Assembly: GCA_028819195.1 (NCBI GenBank)
Contig: JAPPMF010000016.1
Location: 1-58,894 of the forward strand
Reading direction: 5' to 3'
Length of the DNA stretch: 58,894 nucleotides
From: Bin55 sp028819195
Lineage (GTDB): Bacteria > Pseudomonadota > Gammaproteobacteria > Pseudomonadales > Azotimanducaceae
The translations under genes were made by a program, and so were the position numbers. Numbering within the stretch: position 1 is the stretch's first letter; each line of letters opens with the position of its first letter. The notes under the pieces are model-generated. The model saw only the letters and a program-made list of their open reading frames with translations, did not search any database and was not told where the DNA came from. Of the stretch, positions 17,109-26,518 are shown one piece after another.

Positions 17109-18622
17109 CAGGAATCGGTAGCCGTAACTCGCATAACTTCTTCTACGGAGGTTATTCCGGCTTGAATTTTTGTGCGACCATCTGCACGTATAGTAGGGTA
17201 AAGTGCCCGTGACATTCGTGATAGTTCTTGTTCAGACGCGTGTTCGTGGATTTTTTCCCTGATTTCATCATTGAGTCGGAATAGTTCATATATTCCTGTT
17301 CGTCCTCGATAGCCCGTGTGTCCACAGGCTTCACACCCTTTCATTGAGAAATGAGTTGCTGGAAGCCCCTTCATAAACTCAATTTCATATGGCGTAGGCG
17401 CTCGTTCGTCACGACATTCAGTGCAAATCACACGTACCAAACGTTGCGAAAGTACCGCGACTAAACTGGTGGCAAGCAGATACGGTTCTAAGCCCATGTC
17501 AACAAGACGAACCACAGTCCCAACAGCCGTGTTTGTGTGGAGTGTTGACAATACTAAGTGTCCTGTGAGACTTGCTTGAATGGCAATTTGGGCTGTTTCA
17601 AGGTCACGTATTTCACCCACCATCACAATATCTGGATCTTGACGTAACATCGAACGCAAGCCTCGTGCAAACGTCATACCGGTTTTAGTATTAACCTGGG
17701 TTTGGCCAATACCTTCCAAGTTGTATTCGATCGGGTCTTCTACCGTCAAGATGTTTACATTTTCGGTATTCAACTCTGACAAGGAGGCATACAACGTGGT
17801 CGTTTTACCTTCTCCGGTAGGTCCGGTAACTAGAAATATTCCATGTGGCGAGGCAATAACATCTCGTATATGTTGTACATTTTCTTCTCGCATACCTAAG
17901 CCAGTAAGATGCAAGCGACTAGCATCTTTATCTAGTAATCGCATAACCACCCGTTCCCCTTCGCCGGTGGGCATGATCGATACTCTAACATCAAGCTCTC
18001 TTCCACCAATTCGTAAGGTCGTCCGACCGTCTTGTGGAACTCTTTTTTCAGCAATATCAAGTCTGGACATTACTTTAACTCTCGAAACAAGTAAGGGCGA
18101 AAGTGATCGCTGCAGTTGTACTATCTCGCGTAATACTCCATCGATTCGGAAACGTACGACTACCCTTTCCGGAAAAGTTTCGATATGTACGTCCGAAGCA
18201 TTTTCTCGTATTGCTTGTGTGAGCAAGGCGTTAATCAGCCGAATAACTGGCGCATCGTCTTCTTGCTCAAGCAGGTCTTCAGTTTGTGGAATTGTGTCGG
18301 CTAAACTTGCAAGATCCATCGACTCGTCAATATCTTGAACCATCTGTCGAGTCTGGGTCGAATCACGTTCGTACGCCTTTTGAAGCAAATTAGTGAACTC
18401 TCGCTCAGCAACCTTCACAAATTGGTTACGTTTCTTCGTGAAGCGACGTACTTCAGCGATCGTGCGAAGATTAGGTACCTTTTTACAATAAACGATCACT
18501 TCATTGGAATCGTTATCGTGGGCACCATTGATAAGCACACCATTACGGTTTGCAAACGTGAATGGAAAACGTTTATCGTTGCCGTTTTCTGGAGTTTGAA
18601 CTTCTTGATTAACTTCTGCCAT
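17108..18622 (-). CDS. gspE: Type II secretion ATPase GspE
   Basis: This 504-aa assembly ATPase is the first gene of the operon. Visible elements are the N-terminal GspL-binding region (about 1-120), the ASDVHIE block, the Walker A GPTGEGKTTT at about residue 264, the Asp box and Walker B (DPDIVMVGEIRD), the His box (GHLVLSTLHTN), and the tetracysteine zinc site CTEC...CEACG at about 394-430. These features identify GspE rather than PilB or PilT relatives. It powers pseudopilus extension from the cytoplasmic face. It starts about 200 nt from the divergent pyrB, so the operon promoter should lie in 18623-18823. gspC, gspD and gspN are not in this window and must be elsewhere if the system is complete. 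Confidence 0.95.
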   Translation of the reverse strand: MAEVNQEVQTPENGNDKRFPFTFANRNGVLINGAHDNDSNEVIVYCKKVPNLRTIAEVRRFTKKRNQFVKVAEREFTNLLQKAYERDSTQTRQMVQDIDESMDLASLADTIPQTEDLLEQEDDAPVIRLINALLTQAIRENASDVHIETFPERVVVRFRIDGVLREIVQLQRSLSPLLVSRVKVMSRLDIAEKRVPQDGRTTLRIGGRELDVRVSIMPTGEGERVVMRLLDKDASRLHLTGLGMREENVQHIRDVIASPHGIFLVTGPTGEGKTTTLYASLSELNTENVNILTVEDPIEYNLEGIGQTQVNTKTGMTFARGLRSMLRQDPDIVMVGEIRDLETAQIAIQASLTGHLVLSTLHTNTAVGTVVRLVDMGLEPYLLATSLVAVLSQRLVRVICTECRDERAPTPYEIEFMKGLPATHFSMKGCEACGHTGYRGRTGIYELFRLNDEIREKIHEHASEQELSRMSRALYPTIRADGRTKIQAGITSVEEVMRVTATDS

Positions 18623-18823
18623 AGATTGTTTTCATTGTTAGCCGACTATTTATACGAACAACCACTTTAAAATTGTCATTTGTACATAAGCAAGGAATAC
18701 AGTGTTTGTGAATATTATTCTAGCGATGAACTATGAAAAGAACGCATTAGTAATTCGCAATAGGATCGAACGAGTATCGAGATAAACGATGAATACCCTA
18801 CCCTCAGATCCTAGTTTCCTTTC

Positions 18824-19810
18824 ATGATTAATTTCCCGAACTGCAATATATTGTCTACTGACCAGTTTGCTTGCGCGGACATTGCACAACTCTTTACCGC
18901 TGCTGCAGTTGTTAAACCTTATGCGAAACGAGAACTACAAACCAATGTTTTACAAGGGGCTATTCTGTCAAACTTGTTTTTCGAACCCAGCACCCGGACT
19001 CGTCTTTCCTTTAGTTCGGCGTTCAAATTGCTTGGGGGTGCCGTCAATGAAACGACCGAGATTTCCACTACTTCAAGCGTCAAAGGCGAGTCGTTGTGTG
19101 ACTTTGCAAAAGTTGTAGCTGAATACTGCGATATCGCGGTCATTAGACATCCTGATGCAGGTTCTGCTGCCAAATACGCTGAATGCTCAAATGTTCCGGT
19201 CATCAACGCTGGTGACGGTGCGAACGAACACCCAACACAAGCATTGTTAGATATCTACACCATGGAACAAGAACTTGCAAAGTATGACAAAACGATAGAC
19301 GGAGTCACCCTTGCTTGTATTGGCGATTTGAAATATGGTAGAACCGTACATTCTTTATTGAAACTTCTTGCACTTTTTGAAGACGTTACCATTCATCTAA
19401 TATCACCCATGAGTTTACAGTTACCTAAACAATTCACAGAAAAATTAAGTGAACGTGGGCACAGACTTGAATACTTTAATCGTTTGGAACCTGGTATTGA
19501 AAACGTTGATGTTTTATATGTCACTCGCATCCAAGAAGAAAGATTGTCGGAAGTAGATCAAAACAATCTACAGTTAGCTTCTTTTCAGATCAATCGGACT
19601 ATATATGAGCAAGTTTGTACACCTGAAACAGTTATCTTGCATCCGTTACCTCGTAATTCACGTTCGGACACACCAGAACTACACACAGACTTAAATGACC
19701 ATCCTAATTTAGCTATATTTCGACAAGTAGCCAATGGATTGACTGTTCGAATGGCGTTGTTTGCGTTGATAATGGATGTCGTCGAACAAATTTCACATAC
19801 CACTTACTAA
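18824..19810 (+). CDS. pyrB: Aspartate carbamoyltransferase catalytic subunit
   Basis: PyrB condenses carbamoyl phosphate with L-aspartate, the first committed step of pyrimidine synthesis. The 328-aa protein has the carbamoyl-phosphate motif EPSTRTR (residues 54-60), GDGANEHPTQALLD (130-143) and HPLPR near residue 268. These are all hallmarks of the carbamoyltransferase fold and of the E. coli-type (class B) enzyme. In that class PyrB trimers associate with regulatory PyrI, but no pyrI follows here. The gene is monocistronic and diverges from gspE. No attenuator-like leader peptide was identified upstream. Confidence 0.95.
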   Translation: MINFPNCNILSTDQFACADIAQLFTAAAVVKPYAKRELQTNVLQGAILSNLFFEPSTRTRLSFSSAFKLLGGAVNETTEISTTSSVKGESLCDFAKVVAEYCDIAVIRHPDAGSAAKYAECSNVPVINAGDGANEHPTQALLDIYTMEQELAKYDKTIDGVTLACIGDLKYGRTVHSLLKLLALFEDVTIHLISPMSLQLPKQFTEKLSERGHRLEYFNRLEPGIENVDVLYVTRIQEERLSEVDQNNLQLASFQINRTIYEQVCTPETVILHPLPRNSRSDTPELHTDLNDHPNLAIFRQVANGLTVRMALFALIMDVVEQISHTTY

Positions 19811-19844
19811 TTACTTGTTTGCTTTAGAGGTAAGGCTGAGCAAG

Positions 19845-20777
19845 TTAGCTCAATTCGGTCATCAGAGCTGGAATCGCATCAAACAAATTTGTCACCCAAC
19901 CGTAATCGCAGGTTTGAAAAATGGGTGCATCGGGATCCTTGTTGATGGCTACGATAATTTTGGATTCCTTCATGCCCGCCAAGTGTTGAATGGCACCTGA
20001 AATTCCCACTGCTATATACAGATCTGGAGCAACCACCTTACCTGTTTGACCGACCTGCATGTCGTTTGGGACATACCCAGCATCGACTGCTGCGCGAGAC
20101 GCACCTAAAGCTGCACCTAATTTATCTGCCAACTCTTCCAATAAGGTAAAGTTTTCTTTGCTACCTAGACCACGCCCACCAGAGATAACAATGTTTGCCG
20201 AACTCAATTCTGGTCGTTCAGATTCAGCGAATTCATCAGCTACATGCCTAGAACACTTCTCGGTGTTTGTTAAAGAAATTGCTTCAACGTTAACGTTGTT
20301 TGCTTCTTCAACCGTTGGTTCAAAAGCTGTTGCACGAATGGAAAGTACGCGTTTTTTATCGAGTGATTTCACAGTCTGTATTGCACTTCCCGCATAAACC
20401 GGACGTTTAAACGTATCTTGAGAAACCACTTCAACAATATCTGATATCATTTGTGTATCCAGCAACGCGGCGACACGTGGCAATATGTTCTTTCCGTAGG
20501 TCGAATGAGATCCAATGATGTAGTTGTAAGTTGTAGCTAAACTGACAACTAGGGTGGTAGTCGGTTCAGCTAATCCGTGTTCCAACTCTGAGTCATCTGC
20601 AACAAAAACCTGCCGTACACCTGATATCTTTTTAGTTTCTTGACCGACAGGTGTACACTCGAAGCCCGCGACAAGTACATCAATTTCTCCACCCAATTTC
20701 TGAGCTGCTGTTATTACACAACGCGTGGCTTGGTTTAGAATTTGGTTATTGTGATCGGCTAGAACAAGAATGTTCAA
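19845..20777 (-). CDS. etfA: Electron transfer flavoprotein alpha subunit
   Basis: EtfA binds the FAD that accepts electrons from acyl-CoA and other flavin dehydrogenases. The C-terminal FAD domain is clear: SGGRGLGSKENF, LGAALGASRAAVDAGYVPNDMQVGQTGK, and IAVGISGAIQHLAGM...INKDPDAPIF. The 310-aa length is normal. The start is TTG within the etfB stop (overlap of 4 nt), so the two subunits are translationally coupled and made in equal amounts. It is convergent with pyrB, 34 nt away. Confidence 0.95.
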   Translation of the reverse strand: MNILVLADHNNQILNQATRCVITAAQKLGGEIDVLVAGFECTPVGQETKKISGVRQVFVADDSELEHGLAEPTTTLVVSLATTYNYIIGSHSTYGKNILPRVAALLDTQMISDIVEVVSQDTFKRPVYAGSAIQTVKSLDKKRVLSIRATAFEPTVEEANNVNVEAISLTNTEKCSRHVADEFAESERPELSSANIVISGGRGLGSKENFTLLEELADKLGAALGASRAAVDAGYVPNDMQVGQTGKVVAPDLYIAVGISGAIQHLAGMKESKIIVAINKDPDAPIFQTCDYGWVTNLFDAIPALMTELS

Positions 20778-21526
20778 TCTAAAACTCTCGCTTCGTGTTT
20801 TAGTTTTTCGACTAGTACTGTTGCCGAATCAACCATTTGCCCAAGTCGTTTTTGGGTTGGCTGCTCTACCCCTAGACTTTCAGTCCGTCGTTCAGGTTTT
20901 ATATTTAACTCTTCCAGAGAAATCATTTCAATCGGTTTTTTCTTAGATAACATGATATTTTTTAACGTAGCAAATCGTGGGATATTTAACCGTAAATCCG
21001 AAGTAACAGTTGCCGGTAAATCAAGTGAGACCGTCTGTAAACCACCATCTACTTCGCGAACAATTTCGATTTTCGAGCTTTGTACTGAGAGAGACGAAGC
21101 GAAAGTGCCTTGTGGTAAATTCGTTAAAGCTGCAAACATAGGACCCGTTTGACTGTTATCACCATCGATACTCTGTTTGCCAAAAATAACCAAATCAGGT
21201 TGTTCGCGTTCATAGATAGCGGCGAGTATTTTGGCGATTGCAAGTGGTTCCAAGTCGGATTCGGTTTTTACCAAAATTCCTCGATCTGCCCCAAGTGCTA
21301 GGCACACTCGAATCTGTTCCTGGGCGATTTCCTCGCCGACCGAAACTACCAGAATCTCTGAAGCTATGTTAGCTTCTTTCAGTCGTATAGCTTCTTCAAC
21401 CGCAATCTCACAGAAGGGATTGACAGACATTTTTGTATTGGTTAAATCGACCGCGGAACCATCCGATTTAATCGTAACTTTAACGTTAGCGTCGACCACA
21501 CGTTTGATCGCACATAAAATTTTCAT
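20774..21526 (-). CDS. etfB: Electron transfer flavoprotein beta subunit
   Basis: EtfB (250 aa) binds AMP structurally and docks onto dehydrogenases through its recognition loop. Typical sequence includes MKILCAIKRVVDANVKV, NPFCEIAVEEAIRLKE and DLVIFGKQSIDGDNSQTGPMFAALT, followed by the FATLKNIMLSKKKPIE-type C-terminal segment. It precedes and overlaps etfA, forming the soluble ETF heterodimer in the cytoplasm. The partner oxidoreductase is encoded divergently at 22105, so a shared control region between them is likely. Confidence 0.95.
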   Translation of the reverse strand: MKILCAIKRVVDANVKVTIKSDGSAVDLTNTKMSVNPFCEIAVEEAIRLKEANIASEILVVSVGEEIAQEQIRVCLALGADRGILVKTESDLEPLAIAKILAAIYEREQPDLVIFGKQSIDGDNSQTGPMFAALTNLPQGTFASSLSVQSSKIEIVREVDGGLQTVSLDLPATVTSDLRLNIPRFATLKNIMLSKKKPIEMISLEELNIKPERRTESLGVEQPTQKRLGQMVDSATVLVEKLKHEARVLD

Positions 21527-22104
21527 AGATATAAGAAGGTTGCCTAGTTCCGAAGAAAACTAAAACATGAACGGCAAGCATATTTTAAGATTGCTTGAAC
21601 TAGTACTTGTTTCTTCTAGGTAAAAAGAATTACATTGATACTTTCCCAGATTTGTATTAGATTTATACTCTCTCAATTCAGTTCATTTGATCACCTTTTC
21701 TAATTTAAGGTCGTATATTTGATATTTTTTGTCAAATATACGACAAAGTGTGACTGAAATATTCACCGGAACCAGCTTCATCGAAAAATTCAACGTAGAT
21801 AACTTTCTTCCGTTCGTGGTTTTTTTGGGAGCAATGGTAAACAATACGGTTTTGAGTTCAAACGTTCTGTTGAACCTAGAACGACACGTTCAATGTATCC
21901 AGCGATTATAAATTGAGAATTGTCATATCTGTGGGTACTTTAACCAAGTAGTATGTCTTATTCTTTGACAGAAAACATATCGGTTCGACCTTTACGAGAA
22001 CTAAATAAGATTGAACTAGATTCTTAGAGTTACCTTGCGTTTTCGTGATCTCTTTCATTACTGATAGAATTTACTCTGAAACACAATAAACAACCTCCAT
22101 TTCC
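21527..22104. promoter_or_regulatory. Divergent control region between etfB and ETF-QO
   Basis: This 578-nt region has no supported gene. It is AT-rich and should hold promoters for both directions. Its only conspicuous element is the inverted repeat at 21710-21744, described separately. Confidence 0.5.
21710..21744. repeat. 13-bp-arm perfect inverted repeat in the ETF control region
   Basis: GTCGTATATTTGA (21710-21722) and its exact complement TCAAATATACGAC (21732-21744) are separated by a 9-nt T-rich spacer. It sits far from either stop codon and about 184 nt upstream of etfB, so a terminator is unlikely. An operator for a dimeric repressor or a transcript hairpin fits better. Confidence 0.6.
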
Positions 22105-23760
22105 ATGCCAAAATCAAATCGAGAATCTTTAGAGTTTGATGTCGTTATAGTCGGTGGTGGACCTTCAGGTCTGGCTACGGCAATTCGACTCATGCAACTC
22201 AATCAAGAGACCAATAGCGACATTTCCGTATGTCTCGTTGACAAGGGAAGTGAAATCGGTGCGCACATACTCTCTGGTGCAATCATGTACCCACGCGCTT
22301 TGAACGAACTGATACCTGACTGGAAAGAAGTTAATCTACCCCACTCGCTCGTACAATCCGATGAATTTCATGTATTGACAAACGACCATCAGTCTTTGAA
22401 GCTACCTCCGTCTTTTATTCCACGGCCTAGCCGAAACCGTGGAAATCTTATTGTTTCTTTGGGAAACGTATGTCGATGGTTAGCAAAGTTTGCAGAAGAT
22501 TTAGGGGTAATGATCTTTCCGGGGTTTGCAGCTACCGATCTCCTGTACGACGAAACGGACGCCGTAATCGGTGTGAGAACCGGAGATCTCGGAATCGATA
22601 AACAAGGAAAAACAAAGTCTACGTATGAACCTGGTGTAGACATCTATGCGAAATACACGGTACTCGCCGAAGGTTGTCGAGGCCATCTTGGAAAACAGTT
22701 AATTCAAAAGTTTGAACTGGACGTCGAATCTTCCCCACAACATTATGCGATTGGTTTTAAGGAATTATGGGAAATTCCAGAAGAATCACATATCGAAGGG
22801 ACGGTCGTGCATACCATAGGTTGGCCCCTTGGTTTCTCATCGCAGTCTACGGGCGGTGGCTTTCTATACCACAGTGAAAACGGACAAGTTTCATTGGGTT
22901 TGATCGTAGATTTATCTTATAGTAACCCCCATCTCGACCCATTCCAAGAGTTCCAACGATGGAAACACCACCCCGTTGTGAAACAACATCTGTTGGACGG
23001 TAATCGAATTTCTTACGGTGCCCGAGCAATTACTAAGGGTGGCGTCAATTCCCTACCCAATCTTTCGGTCAATGGTGCGACTTTGGTGGGTGACGACGCT
23101 GGGTTTTTGAATCCACTGAAGATCAAAGGAACTCACACAGCCATTAAATCCGGTATGCTGTGTGCAGAATCGATCATAGATGAGCTGAAACGAAATCGTC
23201 AACATACGACGCTTGATTTAGAAAAACGTTTCAAAGAAACGTGGCTTCACGAGGAACTATATAAAGCACGAAACACTACTCCAGTATGGAACAAATTTGG
23301 AATGCTCTTTGGTTCAGCATGGTTGTTTTTGGAGCACAACGTTTTTTTCGGCAACAATCCTTTTACAGCGCGCGCGAATATTCCGGATCACGCCAAATTG
23401 CGATATTCGCAAATCTGTTCAAAAATCAATTATCCGAAAGCCGATAACATAATTTCTTTTGATCTTCTTTCGAGTGTATATGCCTCGAACACCAACCATG
23501 AAGAGGATCAACCGTGTCACTTAAAACTGCAGTACGAAAGTATCCCGATTAAAGTCAATTTGAAAGACTATGACGAACCAGCACAGCGATACTGTCCAGC
23601 AGGTGTATATGAAGTGGTAGAAGAAAACGGCGAACCTGTGTTTCGCATAAATGCGCAAAACTGTATTCACTGTAAAACTTGCGATATCAAAGACCCATCG
23701 CAGAACATCAATTGGGTTCCACCGGAAGGTTCAGGAGGTCCGAATTACCCGAATATGTAA
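22105..23760 (+). CDS. Electron transfer flavoprotein-ubiquinone oxidoreductase
   Basis: This 551-aa membrane-associated flavoprotein moves electrons from reduced ETF to the quinone pool. It begins with a Rossmann FAD site VIVGGGPSG (residues 14-22). It contains the ISGGA-like segment EIGAHILSGAIMYPRAL and the GFxxPxKIKGTHTAIKSG-type block (LNPLKIKGTHTAIKSGML). It ends with the ferredoxin-like 4Fe-4S domain: RYCPAGVYE at about 495, then CIHCKTCDIKDP at about 520-530. All are diagnostic of ETF-QO. It faces away from etfBA across a shared control region. Its substrates' dehydrogenases are not in this window. Confidence 0.96.
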   Translation: MPKSNRESLEFDVVIVGGGPSGLATAIRLMQLNQETNSDISVCLVDKGSEIGAHILSGAIMYPRALNELIPDWKEVNLPHSLVQSDEFHVLTNDHQSLKLPPSFIPRPSRNRGNLIVSLGNVCRWLAKFAEDLGVMIFPGFAATDLLYDETDAVIGVRTGDLGIDKQGKTKSTYEPGVDIYAKYTVLAEGCRGHLGKQLIQKFELDVESSPQHYAIGFKELWEIPEESHIEGTVVHTIGWPLGFSSQSTGGGFLYHSENGQVSLGLIVDLSYSNPHLDPFQEFQRWKHHPVVKQHLLDGNRISYGARAITKGGVNSLPNLSVNGATLVGDDAGFLNPLKIKGTHTAIKSGMLCAESIIDELKRNRQHTTLDLEKRFKETWLHEELYKARNTTPVWNKFGMLFGSAWLFLEHNVFFGNNPFTARANIPDHAKLRYSQICSKINYPKADNIISFDLLSSVYASNTNHEEDQPCHLKLQYESIPIKVNLKDYDEPAQRYCPAGVYEVVEENGEPVFRINAQNCIHCKTCDIKDPSQNINWVPPEGSGGPNYPNM

Positions 23761-23805
23761 TGGTATCATATTTCGAGGTAATGTCTAAAGGGACACTGTT
23801 CCAAG

Positions 23806-23831
23806 TTAACCGAAACTTTAAGGACGGTTAA
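23806..23831. terminator. Possible bidirectional terminator between ETF-QO and moaA
   Basis: TTAACCG (23806-23812) pairs with CGGTTAA (23825-23831) across a 12-nt loop, in the gap between two convergent genes. There is no strong U-tract, so the call is tentative. Confidence 0.35.
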
Positions 23832-23834
23832 AAG

Positions 23835-24800
23835 TTATCCACCAATAAATTTCATAACGGTTGTCTCACCGGTAAATGCTAATCGCTGTTTATCGGACAT
23901 CGCCTGTCTCAATAAAGACTGCAATTCAACATGAGCAATTTCTTGACTTTTCTTCAAAAGTGGACGGATATCGTAGTTTTTTGTGTTAGAAAGGCAACCA
24001 AACAACAAACCATTAGAAGACAATCTCAATCTTGAGCAGGTGCGACAGAAAGGAACCGATTCGTTGGCAATGATTCCAAATGTCCCTCGATTAGGGATCT
24101 CAAATCGAACCGACGTGGAGTCATACGCAGAATCTAGTTTACGAAACTCATACTTCTCACTGATCAAATCCAGTATCTCTGACATGCCGACAAACTCTAA
24201 CTGGTATTCTTGATTGCGTTTAAGGTGCCCCATATTCATGAGTTCTATATAGCGTAATTCGATTCCGCGATCTAGACAATAGTCTAGTATTGGAACAAGT
24301 TGATTTAGATTCGCCCTGCGTAACGGTACGGTATTAACCTTCACTTTCAAGTTTTCATCTAGCGCTAACTCGATTCCGGTCAGTACACTTTGGAGGTCAC
24401 CACTTCGAGCGATTTTTCGAAACGCAGCTGAGTCTAAAGTGTCTAAGCTAACATTAATTCTCCTTAATTTAGAATCACGGATAACCGCCATTTTTTTTGC
24501 AAGAAACTGACCATTTGTTGTTACGGCGACGTCGTCTAAATCTAGTTGGTTTAAGGTTGCGAGCAAACCATCAAACTTTGTGGATATCAGTGGTTCCCCA
24601 CCCGTAATCCTAAGTTTGTCAATGCCAGCAGCGTCGACGACCAGTCGTACGGCGAGATCTAGTTCATGAGCTGACAGTTCAGCATTGAGTGGTTGAAGTT
24701 TTTTACCGTCCGGTACACAATAGGTACACGCATAGTTACAGGCTGCAGTTAGACTAACTCTTAAATTCTTGAATCGTCTACCTAGAGGATCAACAATCAA
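23835..24800 (-). CDS. moaA: GTP 3',8-cyclase MoaA
   Basis: MoaA is the radical-SAM enzyme that starts molybdenum cofactor synthesis by rearranging GTP. The N-terminal cluster motif is C21-x3-C25-x2-C28, followed by RITGGEPL. The C-terminal second cluster motif CRTC...GC lies at about 248-270. The length (321 aa) is normal and the protein ends in the functionally important Gly-Gly. The start is TTG 24800, giving the usual short lead-in (MIVDPLGRRF) before the radical-SAM core. moaC and moaE are not adjacent, so the gene stands alone and is convergent with ETF-QO. Confidence 0.95.
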   Translation of the reverse strand: MIVDPLGRRFKNLRVSLTAACNYACTYCVPDGKKLQPLNAELSAHELDLAVRLVVDAAGIDKLRITGGEPLISTKFDGLLATLNQLDLDDVAVTTNGQFLAKKMAVIRDSKLRRINVSLDTLDSAAFRKIARSGDLQSVLTGIELALDENLKVKVNTVPLRRANLNQLVPILDYCLDRGIELRYIELMNMGHLKRNQEYQLEFVGMSEILDLISEKYEFRKLDSAYDSTSVRFEIPNRGTFGIIANESVPFCRTCSRLRLSSNGLLFGCLSNTKNYDIRPLLKKSQEIAHVELQSLLRQAMSDKQRLAFTGETTVMKFIGG

Positions 24801-24875
24801 AGCTATTGTTCAACAGAGTGGCAAAATGGGGAAACATACTAAGTGTCGGTGACTGAGTCGATTGGTATGTAAAAA

Positions 24876-26471
24876 TTAGCGAGCCGCAAGTTTGACAAAG
24901 TCCATGAATTTCTGCGGTTTGTTTTCCAACAAAATACCTTGCCGGTAAATTCGTGCTGCTAAGATTCGTACCCCTAGAGTTGACCCAATCATCACTGCAA
25001 GATTCAGTAAGTAGATAGGTAATGCTGGCAAAGACGCTGAGAGACTAATCATCAAAAATGGAGTAAACGGGGGAAAGAAAGAAAATATCGAAACGATAAC
25101 CGAGTCTGGATTCAGCACAATTGCAACCATAAACATGATAGGCAGCACAAGCAGCATTTGGATTGGTGCTGCTAATGTTTGCGCTTCGCGGATATTTCCA
25201 CACACGGAACCAACAGCTGATTGAAGGTAACCATAAAAGGCAAAACCTAATATGAAATAAATCAAGAAATTGAAAATATATAGTGGATTAAAAACCATAC
25301 CCACTAAGTTCCCTACATTTACAGTAGGTAGCATAGTAATTAGACTCCCCCCGAAGAAAATTAGTACCCCAAGCATACATATCCATACACTTGCAATAGT
25401 AAGTAAAACTAATGCTACACCAATGAGTTTTCCGTCCATGAGTTGTGAAGCGGTAGAACTTGAAAGAATCAGTTCGGCGATTCGAGTAGATTTTTCTTCT
25501 ACTGTTCCTGCTAAAATCATGGCTGAACCAATCAATACCATAAACCAAAGTATGTATTGATACCCGACTGGCGCATATTGAGCAATTTCTTCAATAACTG
25601 ATTTATTAATGTGTTCTATTGTGTCAACTGGTGAAGTTGATAACGATGCAACATTGTCGGAAGTCTGTTCGTTGGGAGTGCTCCTTTCAAATCGACTTGG
25701 ACGCATAAGTCGACGAGCAGTTTCGAAATCGATTTCAGAAGCGTTAAATCGGTGTTTTCGCACCACTTCTGAAGCAAACTGGGTATACCAATTCTGTAAG
25801 GTGAAAGCACGGTATGAATCATCTAAAGTGAAAAATTTACCACCTTCGTCTGTGTCAATAAAGTCTGACGGTATAACAAAATAACCGTCAATCTGGCCAG
25901 TCGACAAGAGGACGTCCCAATCCGTCGTAACTTCGTTTGGGTCAATTTCCCAGTACTGAGAGAAGCCGGTAACATGTTCCCGTAAGAAGGGAGTCATGGC
26001 TTCCCACCAAAAACTAAAACGATCGACGAACGGATCTGAATCGTCTAAAGACACCAAACCGGTGCGTGCGGAAGCTATAAGTGTGTCGCCGATCATATCG
26101 ACAAGTTCTTCCACTTCCTGATTCTCGGTAAGTTCAGCTAGCTCGGTGAGAATTTCAAAGTTATAGAGGTCATTTTCTCGGTTCTGAACATAACGAATAG
26201 TTTTTCGCAGATCACTCAATAGGATCGCATCTGCAATTTCTTGACCAAGTGAGTTAGTATGATCAATTACCGCGTATTGATTACTCACTTCATCTTCTGC
26301 GAAGGGAGTAGACTCGAAAATTGAAATTGTCGTTGCTAACATCGAAATCACAAACAGGACCATTACCAATATGGGACCAAGAAGAACACCGACCCAAAAC
26401 AATTTTGTAGAAGCGGCTTCAAGCCAATCGCGTTTAGCGATTAACCAGATGGCATGAAAATAACTAATCAT
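24876..26471 (-). CDS. ABC-2 type exporter permease (NatB-like)
   Basis: This 531-aa membrane protein has a first membrane segment at about residues 25-48, then a large extracytoplasmic loop of about 260 residues, then five or six clustered membrane segments in the C-terminal half. This is the NatB/YhaP-type ABC-2 topology. The blocks MILAGTVEEKSTRIAELILSS and SVCGNIREAQTLAAPIQMLLVLP are typical of the Na+-efflux-type permeases. It follows its ATPase by 47 nt in the same direction. The real substrate is unknown, and Na+ or a peptide/antibiotic are only family analogies. Confidence 0.85.
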   Translation of the reverse strand: MISYFHAIWLIAKRDWLEAASTKLFWVGVLLGPILVMVLFVISMLATTISIFESTPFAEDEVSNQYAVIDHTNSLGQEIADAILLSDLRKTIRYVQNRENDLYNFEILTELAELTENQEVEELVDMIGDTLIASARTGLVSLDDSDPFVDRFSFWWEAMTPFLREHVTGFSQYWEIDPNEVTTDWDVLLSTGQIDGYFVIPSDFIDTDEGGKFFTLDDSYRAFTLQNWYTQFASEVVRKHRFNASEIDFETARRLMRPSRFERSTPNEQTSDNVASLSTSPVDTIEHINKSVIEEIAQYAPVGYQYILWFMVLIGSAMILAGTVEEKSTRIAELILSSSTASQLMDGKLIGVALVLLTIASVWICMLGVLIFFGGSLITMLPTVNVGNLVGMVFNPLYIFNFLIYFILGFAFYGYLQSAVGSVCGNIREAQTLAAPIQMLLVLPIMFMVAIVLNPDSVIVSIFSFFPPFTPFLMISLSASLPALPIYLLNLAVMIGSTLGVRILAARIYRQGILLENKPQKFMDFVKLAAR

Positions 26472-26518
26472 TGAACTTCCAAGTTAAGCTATTGCTGAAG
26501 CTCATTCTGTCCCCTTCT

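Noticed and set aside
21729..21911. 60-codon frame in the ETF control region
   Set aside because: Starts inside the inverted repeat at a weak codon, without ribosome site or protein-like conservation.
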